Of a DNA stretch of 31,583 bases, positions 22,380-28,815 are shown piece by piece. How positions within the stretch are numbered: the first letter of the stretch is position 1; the number at the start of each line of letters is the position of its first letter. Made by a program: the position numbers and the translations under genes. This stretch comes from a virus. The notes below the pieces were generated by a model. The model had not been told where the DNA came from. It was given only the letters and a program-made list of their open reading frames with translations, and ran no database searches. Where the stretch lies: the IMG/VR virus record IMGVR_UViG_3300002140_000210, positions 1 through 31,583 of that record, one strand, 5' to 3'.

Positions 22380-22619
22380 ATGAGTAATAAAGATAAGAGA
22401 TACGTTGTACAAATGGATATGTACGTGTATGCAGAAAATGATTATATGGCTAGAAAGCGTGCTAATGACTTAAAACTATCAATAGAAAGATTACGCCATT
22501 CAAGTGGAGTTGGGGTAAGTGAAATTGGTGAACAACCATTTGCTAGTCTTGTTTACCGTAAATTAGATGACCCTTCATTTACACCTAAAGATATGTCTAA
22601 CAACTCATTACCGTTTTAA
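22380..22619 (+). CDS. Hypothetical protein
   Basis: A 79-residue protein. KRYVVQMDMYVYAENDYMARKRANDLKLSIE gives a strand-helix unit in which Y-x-Y-A-x-x-D-x-x-A-x-x-x-A recalls small phage proteins with a ferredoxin-like fold. The remainder is glycine-rich (SSGVGVSEIGEQPFASLVYRK). No function is assigned. Leader and stop of the upstream gene are fused, so the two are co-expressed. Confidence 0.7.
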   Translation: MSNKDKRYVVQMDMYVYAENDYMARKRANDLKLSIERLRHSSGVGVSEIGEQPFASLVYRKLDDPSFTPKDMSNNSLPF

Positions 22620-22620
22620 T

Positions 22621-22761
22621 ATGAAAGCAGGAGATTGGATATTATATAACAATAAACGTAAAAAATGCTTTGGTATTCATTTTAATGGTAATATTTTAAT
22701 AAAAATGAATGGTAATTTAGTTCAAGTCCCTAAAGAAAAAACAACAGCTAATCATGGGTAA
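22621..22761 (+). CDS. Small hypothetical protein
   Basis: A 46-residue protein starting one base after the upstream stop. MKAGDWILYNNKRKKCFGIH followed by FNGNILIKMNGNLVQVP is a run of short strands, like a small SH3-like barrel. A longer frame begins at 22567 inside the previous gene; the ATG at 22621 is preferred because it directly follows the stop. It overlaps the next gene by eight bases. No family recognised. Confidence 0.6.
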   Translation: MKAGDWILYNNKRKKCFGIHFNGNILIKMNGNLVQVPKEKTTANHG

Positions 22762-23176
22762 ATTTTTAAAACATAAAATAAAACGATTGGGTCAAAATCT
22801 TTGGATTTGGTCTAAAAGAAAATTCGATGCTTCTGAACATGGTATATATGATTTAACACCACCACAGAAAAAAGCCATAGCAATATGCATTCATCTAATT
22901 AATAATCCTAATTCAGAACTATTAAGGACCACTACTTCAGAAAAAAGATATGTTAAATATATGGGATACTTTTTAGTAATAACATACGATAGTATACACA
23001 TAATTAATCATGTTTACTCATATGATGTACCTTTAAAAGGTAGAAAATTTAATAATATTAAAAACTTATTTGATAAAAGATTAGATGCTGATAGATTACA
23101 AATGGAATTAGAAATAGGGGACAATATTAAACATTCATTAAATATTGTATTGGAAAATTTAAAACAAACATTTTAA
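22754..23176 (+). CDS. Hypothetical protein upstream of DNA ligase
   Basis: A 140-residue protein. The basic opening MGKFLKHKIKRLGQNLWIWSKRKF could touch nucleic acid. It is followed by LTPPQKKAIAICIHLINNPNSELL and a beta segment YVKYMGYFLVITYDSIHIINH. The C-terminal half is helical. The family is unknown. It ends three bases before the ligase gene, so a shared transcript is likely, but that does not prove a shared role. Confidence 0.7.
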   Translation: MGKFLKHKIKRLGQNLWIWSKRKFDASEHGIYDLTPPQKKAIAICIHLINNPNSELLRTTTSEKRYVKYMGYFLVITYDSIHIINHVYSYDVPLKGRKFNNIKNLFDKRLDADRLQMELEIGDNIKHSLNIVLENLKQTF

Positions 23177-23179
23177 TAT

Positions 23180-24433
23180 ATGAAAGAATTAACTGAGTTT
23201 ATCGAATTAATGCGTGCTACAAGTAGTGCTACTAAAAAAATAGATATTATAAAAAATAGTTCAACATTCATCCACCAAATCCTAGAATACACCTATAACC
23301 CATTTAAACAGTATCATGTTACTAGTAAAACTTGTATTAAAAATAAATTTAAAATAACTAAAGCCAATTATGGTTTATTTGAGTTACTAGATATACTAAC
23401 TAGTAGAAAATCAACAGGACATGAGGCCATAGGTTTAATAAATAGTTTTGCTGAGTTTCAATTCGATCCTTGGATTTATAAAATTATAGATAAAGATTTA
23501 GGTATTAGGGTAGGTGATTCAATAATTAACAAAGCAGTACCAGGTCTTATACCTACATTTAAAGTTGCATTAGCCAAAGAATATGAGGGTAAATGTGATT
23601 GGAGTGAAGGTTGGTATGCGTCTCGAAAATTAGATGGTGTTCGTTGTTTAGCTGTAGTTGATTTTGAAGGTAGATGTACGCTTTACTCTAGAATGGGTAA
23701 AGAATTTACTACACTAAATAAAGTTAAATCTTCAATCGAAGATACTGGTATTACTAATACAGTTTTTGATGGTGAAATTTGTTTACTAGATGAAAATGGT
23801 AATGAAGATTTTCAAAGTGTAATGAAAGAACTTAAACGTAAAAACCATCAAATTAAAAATCCTGTATTCATGTTGTTTGACATGATTCAAAAAAATGACT
23901 TCGATAACAATAAATCAACCGAGATTCTATCAGATAGATTAGCTAAATTAAAGGCATTTACCTACACTTCAAACGAAAAAATATTACGTAAATTAATGCA
24001 ACATAAAATAACAGATGATAACCATTTCGAACGGTGGAATAAATTATCAAGTGATAATAATTGGGAGGGATTTATGTTGCGTAAGGATACGAGTTATGAG
24101 GGTAAACGTAGTAAAAATTTACTTAAAGTTAAGGAATTTTTCGATGCTGAATACGTTGTAGTTGATTTTGATATAGATGACCATGAAGTAGTTAGAGAGG
24201 GTAGATCCGAAACGATTAAAATGTTAGCTCAAGTATGGATTGAACATAAGGGCCATAGAGTTAAAGTGGGTAGTGGATTTACCCAGGAACAAAGATTACA
24301 ATATATGGGTGGGAGTATTGTAGGTAAAATAATTACAGTCCAATATTTTGAGGAAACTAAAAATGACAAAGGTGGTATTAGTTTACGATTCCCTACTATG
24401 AAACACGTTCACGGGGATAAAAGAGAAATGTAA
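23180..24433 (+). CDS. ATP-dependent DNA ligase
   Basis: A 417-residue ligase. An N-terminal helical DNA-binding region with KDLGIRVGDSIINKAVP precedes the adenylation domain. The nucleotidyl lysine is K150 in the motif SRKLDGVR, and FDGEICLLD gives motif III with E199. VFMLFDMIQ is motif IIIa, EGFMLRKD motif IV and LLKVKEF motif V. The OB-fold part follows (HRVKVGSGF). All key motifs of nucleotidyltransferase ligases are intact. The size is near that of T4 gp30 (487 residues). It seals nicks in phage DNA during replication and repair. It starts three bases after the preceding gene and is followed by module copy 2. Confidence 0.95.
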   Translation: MKELTEFIELMRATSSATKKIDIIKNSSTFIHQILEYTYNPFKQYHVTSKTCIKNKFKITKANYGLFELLDILTSRKSTGHEAIGLINSFAEFQFDPWIYKIIDKDLGIRVGDSIINKAVPGLIPTFKVALAKEYEGKCDWSEGWYASRKLDGVRCLAVVDFEGRCTLYSRMGKEFTTLNKVKSSIEDTGITNTVFDGEICLLDENGNEDFQSVMKELKRKNHQIKNPVFMLFDMIQKNDFDNNKSTEILSDRLAKLKAFTYTSNEKILRKLMQHKITDDNHFERWNKLSSDNNWEGFMLRKDTSYEGKRSKNLLKVKEFFDAEYVVVDFDIDDHEVVREGRSETIKMLAQVWIEHKGHRVKVGSGFTQEQRLQYMGGSIVGKIITVQYFEETKNDKGGISLRFPTMKHVHGDKREM

Positions 24434-24449
24434 TACTTATGCGTAAAAA

Positions 24450-24502
24450 TTTGGTTACCCGGGGGAAGGTTCGTATATTTACGTGTTCGAATGGTTCGAG
24501 CA
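24450..24502 (+). promoter_or_regulatory. Triplicated promoter/leader-hairpin module, copy 2
   Basis: TTTG at 24450-24453, GTTACCCG, and TATATTTA at 24474-24481 after a 20-base spacer. The hairpin GTTCGAA-TGG-TTCGAGC is at 24485-24501. An extra T-A pair closes the stem here where copy 1 has a T-G pair. It drives the gene starting at 24527. Confidence 0.78.
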
Positions 24503-24526
24503 ATTAAAAATTAAAAAATAAAGGTT

Positions 24527-25273
24527 ATGTTAGAAACACAAGAAGTTATGCAATTAGATTTATTTGAAGGAAAAATATTAACAACTGAACAGACGTTAGA
24601 AATTCAAAAATTCATTGAAAGATGTGATAAAGAGGTTGTTAAAAAACAAGAAGAAAATATTAGAATCCAATTATTACTTGATGAAGCCGGTTTTAGAAAA
24701 GGTATTGATTATGTAAATGATTTTAAAATATTTGAAAGAACTTATAATCATGAGTTTGGGTATGGTTACAATAAAACACAATGGGAAGCTGAGGTTAATG
24801 TAATGGCAAGTAGTGGTGGTTGTAATATTTTATATGATACTCTTCGAAATGGTGAATTAGTAATGAGTAAAAGTGGTGTTTATAGAGAGGATGATAAATT
24901 ACAATGTACTAGTATTACATCACAATATAGATATTACAAGGCAAGTTCATTATTAACTAAACTTAAAGAACATAATAATTCTGAATTAGACAAGCTTAAA
25001 TCCAACGATAAAAAACAAAACATACTAGAATACACAGTTGAGAAATATAAAAAATTATTTCCTAATGCTGAAGTTACAATAGGTTCTGATTATGATAGAA
25101 GTAGAAATTATTACACTGAATTTAAAACAGTAATAATTAATTTCACATCAGGTAGTTATGTTATTTATAAATTAGGTTATGAGCAAGATAGAGAATATTT
25201 ACATAAAAAATTTGATAAGATAGTTGATACATTAAAAGGGATAGATTTATTGAATCACTTTAACAATCAATAA
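24527..25273 (+). CDS. Unknown protein with a QLDLF clamp-binding motif
   Basis: A 248-residue protein of unknown family. At residues 9-13, in a flexible N-terminus, stands QLDLF, the canonical peptide by which bacterial proteins bind the beta sliding clamp. The remainder has a helical segment (ILTTEQTLEIQKFIERCDKEV) and two related beta-rich stretches around YNKTQWEAEVNV and RNYYTEFKTVIINFTSGSYVIY. No nuclease or polymerase motif is seen. It follows module copy 2 after a leader of about 45 bases. If the motif is real, the protein is recruited to host or phage clamps, and may redirect or inhibit replication. Confidence 0.75.
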   Translation: MLETQEVMQLDLFEGKILTTEQTLEIQKFIERCDKEVVKKQEENIRIQLLLDEAGFRKGIDYVNDFKIFERTYNHEFGYGYNKTQWEAEVNVMASSGGCNILYDTLRNGELVMSKSGVYREDDKLQCTSITSQYRYYKASSLLTKLKEHNNSELDKLKSNDKKQNILEYTVEKYKKLFPNAEVTIGSDYDRSRNYYTEFKTVIINFTSGSYVIYKLGYEQDREYLHKKFDKIVDTLKGIDLLNHFNNQ

Positions 25274-25274
25274 T

Positions 25275-25661
25275 ATGAAAGATAGAATAGAAATAGACGG
25301 AGTATGGTACACTAGAGAAGACAGTACCTCCCCAAAAGTAAAACCTCAACTAGAACCCTCAATATCATTTGAAGGTTTAGTATTTGAATCTGACCTTTAT
25401 TGTTTTGAAGCTACTAGAATAAGAGATGATGCCGGTGAATTTTACCATAAAGATTGTACTATTAAATTTACTGATAAATCCATTAAGATTATTGATGGGG
25501 AAGGAAGTAGGGATGAGTCTTGGGACAATACAGAGTGGATGAATGAGTTTTTAAATAATAACCCTGAAGCCCTAGAGGAAGCCGTGAAATCATTGTGTTC
25601 TCAAGGATTAGTAGAATTAAAAGAAGTATTAAATGAATTAGCTGTAAAAGGGTGGATATGA
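25275..25661 (+). CDS. Hypothetical protein
   Basis: A 128-residue acidic protein. IDGVWYTREDS opens it, then FEGLVFESDLYCFEATRIRDDAG, a beta segment and a C-terminal helical half (NNPEALEEAVKSLCSQGLVELKEVLNEL). The pattern suggests a beta domain and a helical hairpin. No motif is recognised. It starts one base after the upstream stop and overlaps the next start (ATGA). Confidence 0.7.
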   Translation: MKDRIEIDGVWYTREDSTSPKVKPQLEPSISFEGLVFESDLYCFEATRIRDDAGEFYHKDCTIKFTDKSIKIIDGEGSRDESWDNTEWMNEFLNNNPEALEEAVKSLCSQGLVELKEVLNELAVKGWI

Positions 25662-25888
25662 GTTGGAATCATAGGGTAATGAAACATAAAGATGGTGATG
25701 ATGATTTTTTTACTATCCATGAAGTATATTATGATAAAAAAGGTAAGATAAATGGATATACTTCTAATGGTACATCGGTGTGTGGTAATTCACTACAGGA
25801 ACTTAGAGAAGGTTTGGAACGCATGTTAAAATCATTAGATAAAGAAATATTAGATTATGATAATGAAGGCGAAAAAATAAAAGAGTAA
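25658..25888 (+). CDS. Small conserved-type phage protein (MSWNHRVM family)
   Basis: A 76-residue protein opening MSWNHRVMKHKDGDDDFFTIHEVYYDKKG. I recall many phage and bacterial small proteins with S-W/Y-N-x-R-V, I-H-E-V-Y-Y-D and a final L-x-x-x-L-D-K-x-x-L-D-Y, as here in MLKSLDKEILDYD; their function is unknown. The ATG at 25658 in an ATGA overlap is preferred to a GTG two codons earlier. After it comes a 153-base stretch without an intact gene, holding only a decayed frame. Confidence 0.75.
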   Translation: MSWNHRVMKHKDGDDDFFTIHEVYYDKKGKINGYTSNGTSVCGNSLQELREGLERMLKSLDKEILDYDNEGEKIKE

Positions 25889-25894
25889 TTATAA

Positions 25895-26005
25895 TCATTT
25901 ACTTGGCAAACAACTCTAGTAACAGAAATAATTGAACAAAGAGAAGATTATATTAAATTTAATACTGAAAACTCTTCTTATGAATTGTTTGGATTATCAA
26001 AATAG
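25895..26005 (+). pseudogene. Start-less open frame, possible gene remnant
   Basis: A 36-codon open frame (SFTWQTTLVTEIIEQR, then EDYIKFNTENSSYELFGLSK) ends in TAG at 26003-26005. A stop directly precedes it and it has no ATG, GTG or TTG start. Its composition is protein-like, so it may be the last part of a lost gene. Chance cannot be excluded at this length. Confidence 0.3.
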
Positions 26006-26041
26006 ATTTCATATATTAAAACATAAATAAAAATAAAAGTC

Positions 26042-26470
26042 ATGAATGTATCTCAAGCATTAAAGAAAAAAAACAAATTAGCTATTGAGCTAAAGAAGCA
26101 ATACGCAATTGCTCAAAAGTTTAACTCACAAGAAGCTGGTAACCCAAGACGTTACTCAGTACAGGATGCCTTAGATAAGGCAGCTGAAATCACAGCTGAG
26201 TTAATTGATTTGAAAACTAGAATCCACTTGGCAAACGCGCCTGTGTATTCTAAAATATTCCGTATGGCGGAATTAAAAGGAAGAATCAAGGAATTAAAAA
26301 AAGTACCTACAGATGAAGGTAAGCATGAGGGTAGATATGGTTCACCAGCATCAGAAAAAGAAGTAGAAATCAATATCGCTCAATTGGATGGATTTGTGGC
26401 GACATTAGAAGCATCAATCGAAGAAATTCAAGCAGAATTAGACGTGCATAACGCTACGACTACAATATAA
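26042..26470 (+). CDS. Coiled-coil protein, DIP1984-like
   Basis: A 142-residue helical protein. SQALKKKNKLAIELKKQYAIAQKF is the first helix, then a conserved turn SQEAGNPRRYSVQDALDKAAEITAELIDLKTRIHLANAPVY. A second helical block ends INIAQLDGFVATLEASIEEIQAELDVHNATT. The two-helix layout with R-I-x-x-A-N in the middle recalls DIP1984-type proteins, whose function is unknown. Codons such as GCG, CGT and CTG-type choices are more frequent than in neighbours, so it may have been gained recently or be highly expressed. The leader is AATAAAAGTCATG. Confidence 0.65.
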   Translation: MNVSQALKKKNKLAIELKKQYAIAQKFNSQEAGNPRRYSVQDALDKAAEITAELIDLKTRIHLANAPVYSKIFRMAELKGRIKELKKVPTDEGKHEGRYGSPASEKEVEINIAQLDGFVATLEASIEEIQAELDVHNATTTI

Positions 26471-26472
26471 TT

Positions 26473-26671
26473 TAAGGGTAAGGGAGTGATGATAAGATGA
26501 TACTCGATGATTCTTTACAACTTTACTGAGAGCCAAACAGGGTGATAAGTGATATCGAATATGAAAATCAAGAATCAACAATTCAACACATCAACAATCG
26601 CGCACGTTCAATAAATTCAACATTCTTTGAAACCGGGATCTAGAATATTGTTTTAGATTTACTCCCCCTTA
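26473..26671 (+). ncRNA. Candidate structured non-coding element, closed by a long-range stem
   Basis: The gene-free stretch 26471-26693 is bracketed by complementary ends. TAAGG and GGGAGT (26473-26487, with a four-base bulge) pair with ACTCCC and CCTTA (26661-26671). Inside are three GATGAT units (26488, 26496, 26506) and four TCAACA units (26575, 26583, 26591, 26617), three of them exactly eight bases apart. A local hairpin ATCTA/TAGAT lies near the 3' end. All frames on both strands are broken by stops. It fits no tmRNA, RNase P, tRNA or group I intron signature that I know. Confidence 0.45.
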
Positions 26672-26693
26672 TATTAACTTTAAAATAAAAATT

Positions 26694-26924
26694 ATGATTT
26701 GGATTTTATTATTATACGTTTTACCATTAACTATTGGTGTACTAGGAGCATACCTTATGGTAAAAAGAGATGGAGGACCAGTAATAGAGTTTTTAAAAAT
26801 ACTTCCTTTTCTGCTAATTCCTATGCTTAATATAATAGCTGTAGTGGCATGTGTATTCTTTGAAATAGAAGAATGGATTAAAAATAATAAATCATTCCAA
26901 GATTTTTTAAATAAAAGATTATGA
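26694..26924 (+). CDS. Small inner-membrane protein
   Basis: A 76-residue protein with two hydrophobic segments, about residues 2-22 (IWILLLYVLPLTIGVLGAYLM) and 34-56 (ILPFLLIPMLNIIAVVACVFF). They are joined by a short charged turn (KRDGGP). The C-terminal 20 residues are charged and probably cytoplasmic. Two-segment small membrane proteins in phages include holins and superinfection factors. It is not beside the glucosaminidase gene, so a holin role is possible but not supported by position. It overlaps the phosphoesterase gene by four bases. Confidence 0.75.
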   Translation: MIWILLLYVLPLTIGVLGAYLMVKRDGGPVIEFLKILPFLLIPMLNIIAVVACVFFEIEEWIKNNKSFQDFLNKRL

Positions 26925-27637
26925 AAATAACATTTATTTCAGATACACATACAAGACATGGATTAATTCCAATGGAAGACCTACCAGGTGGAGATCTATT
27001 GATACATGCCGGGGATATAATGAACTCGGGATATAATAAAAATGATATTCATGATTTTTGTACTTGGTTTCATTCACTTGATCAGTATGAAGATAAGGTA
27101 TTTATAGCAGGTAACCATGATTGGATGTTTCAAAACCATCCCTTAGAAGCTAATACAATTGTTAATAATTATGGTAGTATAACTTATCTTCAAGATGATG
27201 ATTTTGTAATATATGGTGATGGTCCAAACGGAGATATGCCTGAAAATAATTTTCGCATATACGGTTCACCTTGGCAACCTTGGTTTTATGATTGGGCATT
27301 TAACTTACCAAGAAATGGGATTGAATTAGCAGGTAAGTGGGAAGCTATTCCAGACAATATAGATATTCTTATTACACATGGCCCAGCTTATGGGTTTGTT
27401 GATACTGTAAAAGGGAGGAGGAATGATCACTTGGGATGCGAACTATTAGCTGAAAGAATACAGGTAATAAAACCAAAAATCCATGTATGCGGCCACATTC
27501 ACTCCGGATATGGAGTCCATACAGTTGATGGAGTACATTATATAAACGCTTCGGTATTGGATGAGAGTTACAAATATACCCAAAAACCAATCAACGTAGA
27601 ATGGGATAAAGAAAGTAATATATTATTTTACAAATAA
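26921..27637 (+). CDS. Calcineurin-like metallophosphoesterase
   Basis: A 238-residue phosphoesterase with the full two-metal motif set: ISDTH (D8, H10), HAGDI (D32), AGNHDW (N65, H66, D67), LITHGP and the late CGHIHSGYG. The length and the GHIHSGYG end match the MPPED-type branch. Family members hydrolyse cyclic or linear phosphodiesters and 2',3'-cyclic nucleotides. In a phage it might remove signalling nucleotides or process DNA or RNA ends; cyclic-nucleotide anti-phage defence would be a plausible target, but that is inference. It is coupled to the small membrane protein gene upstream and followed by module copy 3. Confidence 0.9.
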   Translation: MKITFISDTHTRHGLIPMEDLPGGDLLIHAGDIMNSGYNKNDIHDFCTWFHSLDQYEDKVFIAGNHDWMFQNHPLEANTIVNNYGSITYLQDDDFVIYGDGPNGDMPENNFRIYGSPWQPWFYDWAFNLPRNGIELAGKWEAIPDNIDILITHGPAYGFVDTVKGRRNDHLGCELLAERIQVIKPKIHVCGHIHSGYGVHTVDGVHYINASVLDESYKYTQKPINVEWDKESNILFYK

Positions 27638-27647
27638 TGCGCGAAAG

Positions 27648-27700
27648 ATTGGGTTACCCGAAGGAAAGTTCGTATCTTCACGTGTTCGAATGGTTCGAGA
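27648..27700 (+). promoter_or_regulatory. Triplicated promoter/leader-hairpin module, copy 3
   Basis: ATTG at 27648-27651, GGTTACCCG, a TTCG and TATCTTCA (27673-27680), then GTTCGAA-TGG-TTCGAGA at 27684-27700. Two bases of the -7 box differ from the other copies, and the outermost stem pair is lost. It precedes the ATG at 27728. Confidence 0.68.
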
Positions 27701-27727
27701 GATTAAAATTATTTAAAAATAAAATAA

Positions 27728-27955
27728 ATGAAAGCACAAAGACAGATTTTACATAATTGCTTGTCTCAAGCAAAAAGTTTTTATAAATTGGGTGATAATG
27801 AACAAGCCCGGGATTGGTGTGATAGAGGAATTGTATTCGTTGCTAATAAGAAAATGAATGGGTTTGGGGGAGAGGATATAATTGAGGGAGTTAAAGTAGA
27901 TTTATGGTTAGAAAGATTTTGGATGTATTTAGAAAATAAAAATTTATTACTATAA
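27728..27955 (+). CDS. Hypothetical helical protein (TPR-like)
   Basis: A 75-residue helical protein. QILHNCLSQAKSFYKLGDNEQARDWCDRGIVFV looks like one tetratricopeptide-type helix pair (A-x-x-x-Y-x-x-G-x-x-x-x-A). It is followed by a glycine-rich turn NGFGGEDIIEG and a final helix WLERFWMYLENK. A single TPR-like unit suggests protein binding, but the match is weak. It is first behind module copy 3. The minus-strand frame across it is a shadow. Confidence 0.7.
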   Translation: MKAQRQILHNCLSQAKSFYKLGDNEQARDWCDRGIVFVANKKMNGFGGEDIIEGVKVDLWLERFWMYLENKNLLL

Positions 27956-27957
27956 TT

Positions 27958-28170
27958 ATGGGATTTAGATTTGATAGTGAACAAAACGGAAAGTGGTGGG
28001 AATTTATGTTAGGTTGGAAATGGCCTCACCAAGGATTTACAATTGGTTATGATTTAGTTGAACCCCACGAACAACCTGATGAAAATGAAATGATATATTA
28101 TACATTTTTATTATATTTAGGACCACTTTCAATAATATATAACTGGGGAAATCACAACTATGATGAGTAA
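27958..28170 (+). CDS. Hypothetical aromatic-rich protein
   Basis: A 70-residue protein rich in tryptophan and tyrosine (NGKWWEFMLGWKWPHQGFTIGYD, then MIYYTFLLYLGPLSIIYNWG). The second stretch is hydrophobic and may dip into a membrane, though it is short and interrupted by a proline. No family is recognised. It begins two bases after the upstream stop and overlaps the next tiny gene by eight bases. Confidence 0.65.
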   Translation: MGFRFDSEQNGKWWEFMLGWKWPHQGFTIGYDLVEPHEQPDENEMIYYTFLLYLGPLSIIYNWGNHNYDE

Positions 28171-28225
28171 GTTAGAAGAAATAACTACAAGAAGATTAAT
28201 AAATGAAATAAGTAACACATTATGA
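28163..28225 (+). CDS. Tiny open frame, 20 residues
   Basis: MSKLEEITTRRLINEISNTL is a possible leader-size peptide. It overlaps the previous stop and the next start (ATGA) in exactly the way real genes here are coupled. An extra ATG stands directly before it. It may only serve translational coupling, and expression is uncertain. Confidence 0.35.
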   Translation: MSKLEEITTRRLINEISNTL

Positions 28226-28386
28226 GTATTATAGAAGATTTATTATATAAAGCTTACTCCAGAGGTAAAAGAGAAATAATGCTCAAAGAAGTAAGTAAAA
28301 TTAGGAATGCTAACCCCCATATGAGTTTGAGTACAGTATACGAAACCGCATACGATAATATAAAAGATGAGTTTAAAGAAAATTAA
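28222..28386 (+). CDS. Small hypothetical protein
   Basis: A 54-residue protein. MSIIEDLLYKAYSRGKREIM and LKEVSKIRNANPHMSLSTVYETAY form helices that resemble a small helical DNA- or protein-binding domain. It starts in an ATGA overlap with the tiny frame upstream, supporting translation. No family is recognised. Eighteen bases of A-rich leader separate it from the cytidylyltransferase gene. Confidence 0.55.
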   Translation: MSIIEDLLYKAYSRGKREIMLKEVSKIRNANPHMSLSTVYETAYDNIKDEFKEN

Positions 28387-28404
28387 AAAACAAATTAGGG
28401 TAAT

Positions 28405-28815
28405 ATGGGAAGTATTAAAGGAGTTATAGCAGGTAATTTTGATGTGTTACACCCTGGTTATATATCAATGTTTAAAGAAATGCAAAAACATTGTAGTGTA
28501 TTAGTGGTGATGTTACATACTGACCCTTCTAAAGAACGTCCCCATAAATTAAAACCTATACTTACAGTCGAAGAACGTACTGAAATGTTATTATCTTTAA
28601 GATATGTTGATGATGTTGTTAGGTATACTTACGAAGAACAATTGTTAGATTTGTTAAAATACGGTAAATTCGACGTTAGATTTTTAGGCGATGACTATAT
28701 TGATAAACCTTTTACTGGCGATAAATTACCGATTAAAATATATTATCTCGATAGAAACCATGGTTGGTCGACAACCAAATATAAACAATTAATTTCAAAT
28801 TCACTAAATGAATAA
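28405..28815 (+). CDS. Cytidylyltransferase-like nucleotidyltransferase (TagD-type)
   Basis: A 136-residue nucleotidyltransferase. The GNFDVLHPGY motif at residues 10-19 matches the family G-x-F-D-x-x-H-x-G-H, with tyrosine in place of the last histidine. WSTTKYK at 121-127 matches the R-T-x-G-I-S-T-T-x-x-x-x region. Length fits glycerol-3-phosphate cytidylyltransferase. The family joins CTP (or ATP) to a phosphorylated small molecule, giving CDP-glycerol or an NDP-sugar. The changed histidine may slow the reaction or shift the substrate. It stands at the head of the second glycan cluster and overlaps the following glycosyltransferase gene by eight bases. Confidence 0.82.
   Translation: MGSIKGVIAGNFDVLHPGYISMFKEMQKHCSVLVVMLHTDPSKERPHKLKPILTVEERTEMLLSLRYVDDVVRYTYEEQLLDLLKYGKFDVRFLGDDYIDKPFTGDKLPIKIYYLDRNHGWSTTKYKQLISNSLNE

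Noticed and set aside
24440-24508. Twenty-two-codon frame starting ATGCGTAAA across module copy 2
   Set aside because: It covers the promoter itself and would lie upstream of or across the start site, so it cannot be made from that transcript.
26473-26671. tmRNA, RNase P RNA, hammerhead or group I intron
   Set aside because: No tRNA-like end, tag peptide, hammerhead core or conserved intron core was found; only a GAAAC and repeats, which is not enough.
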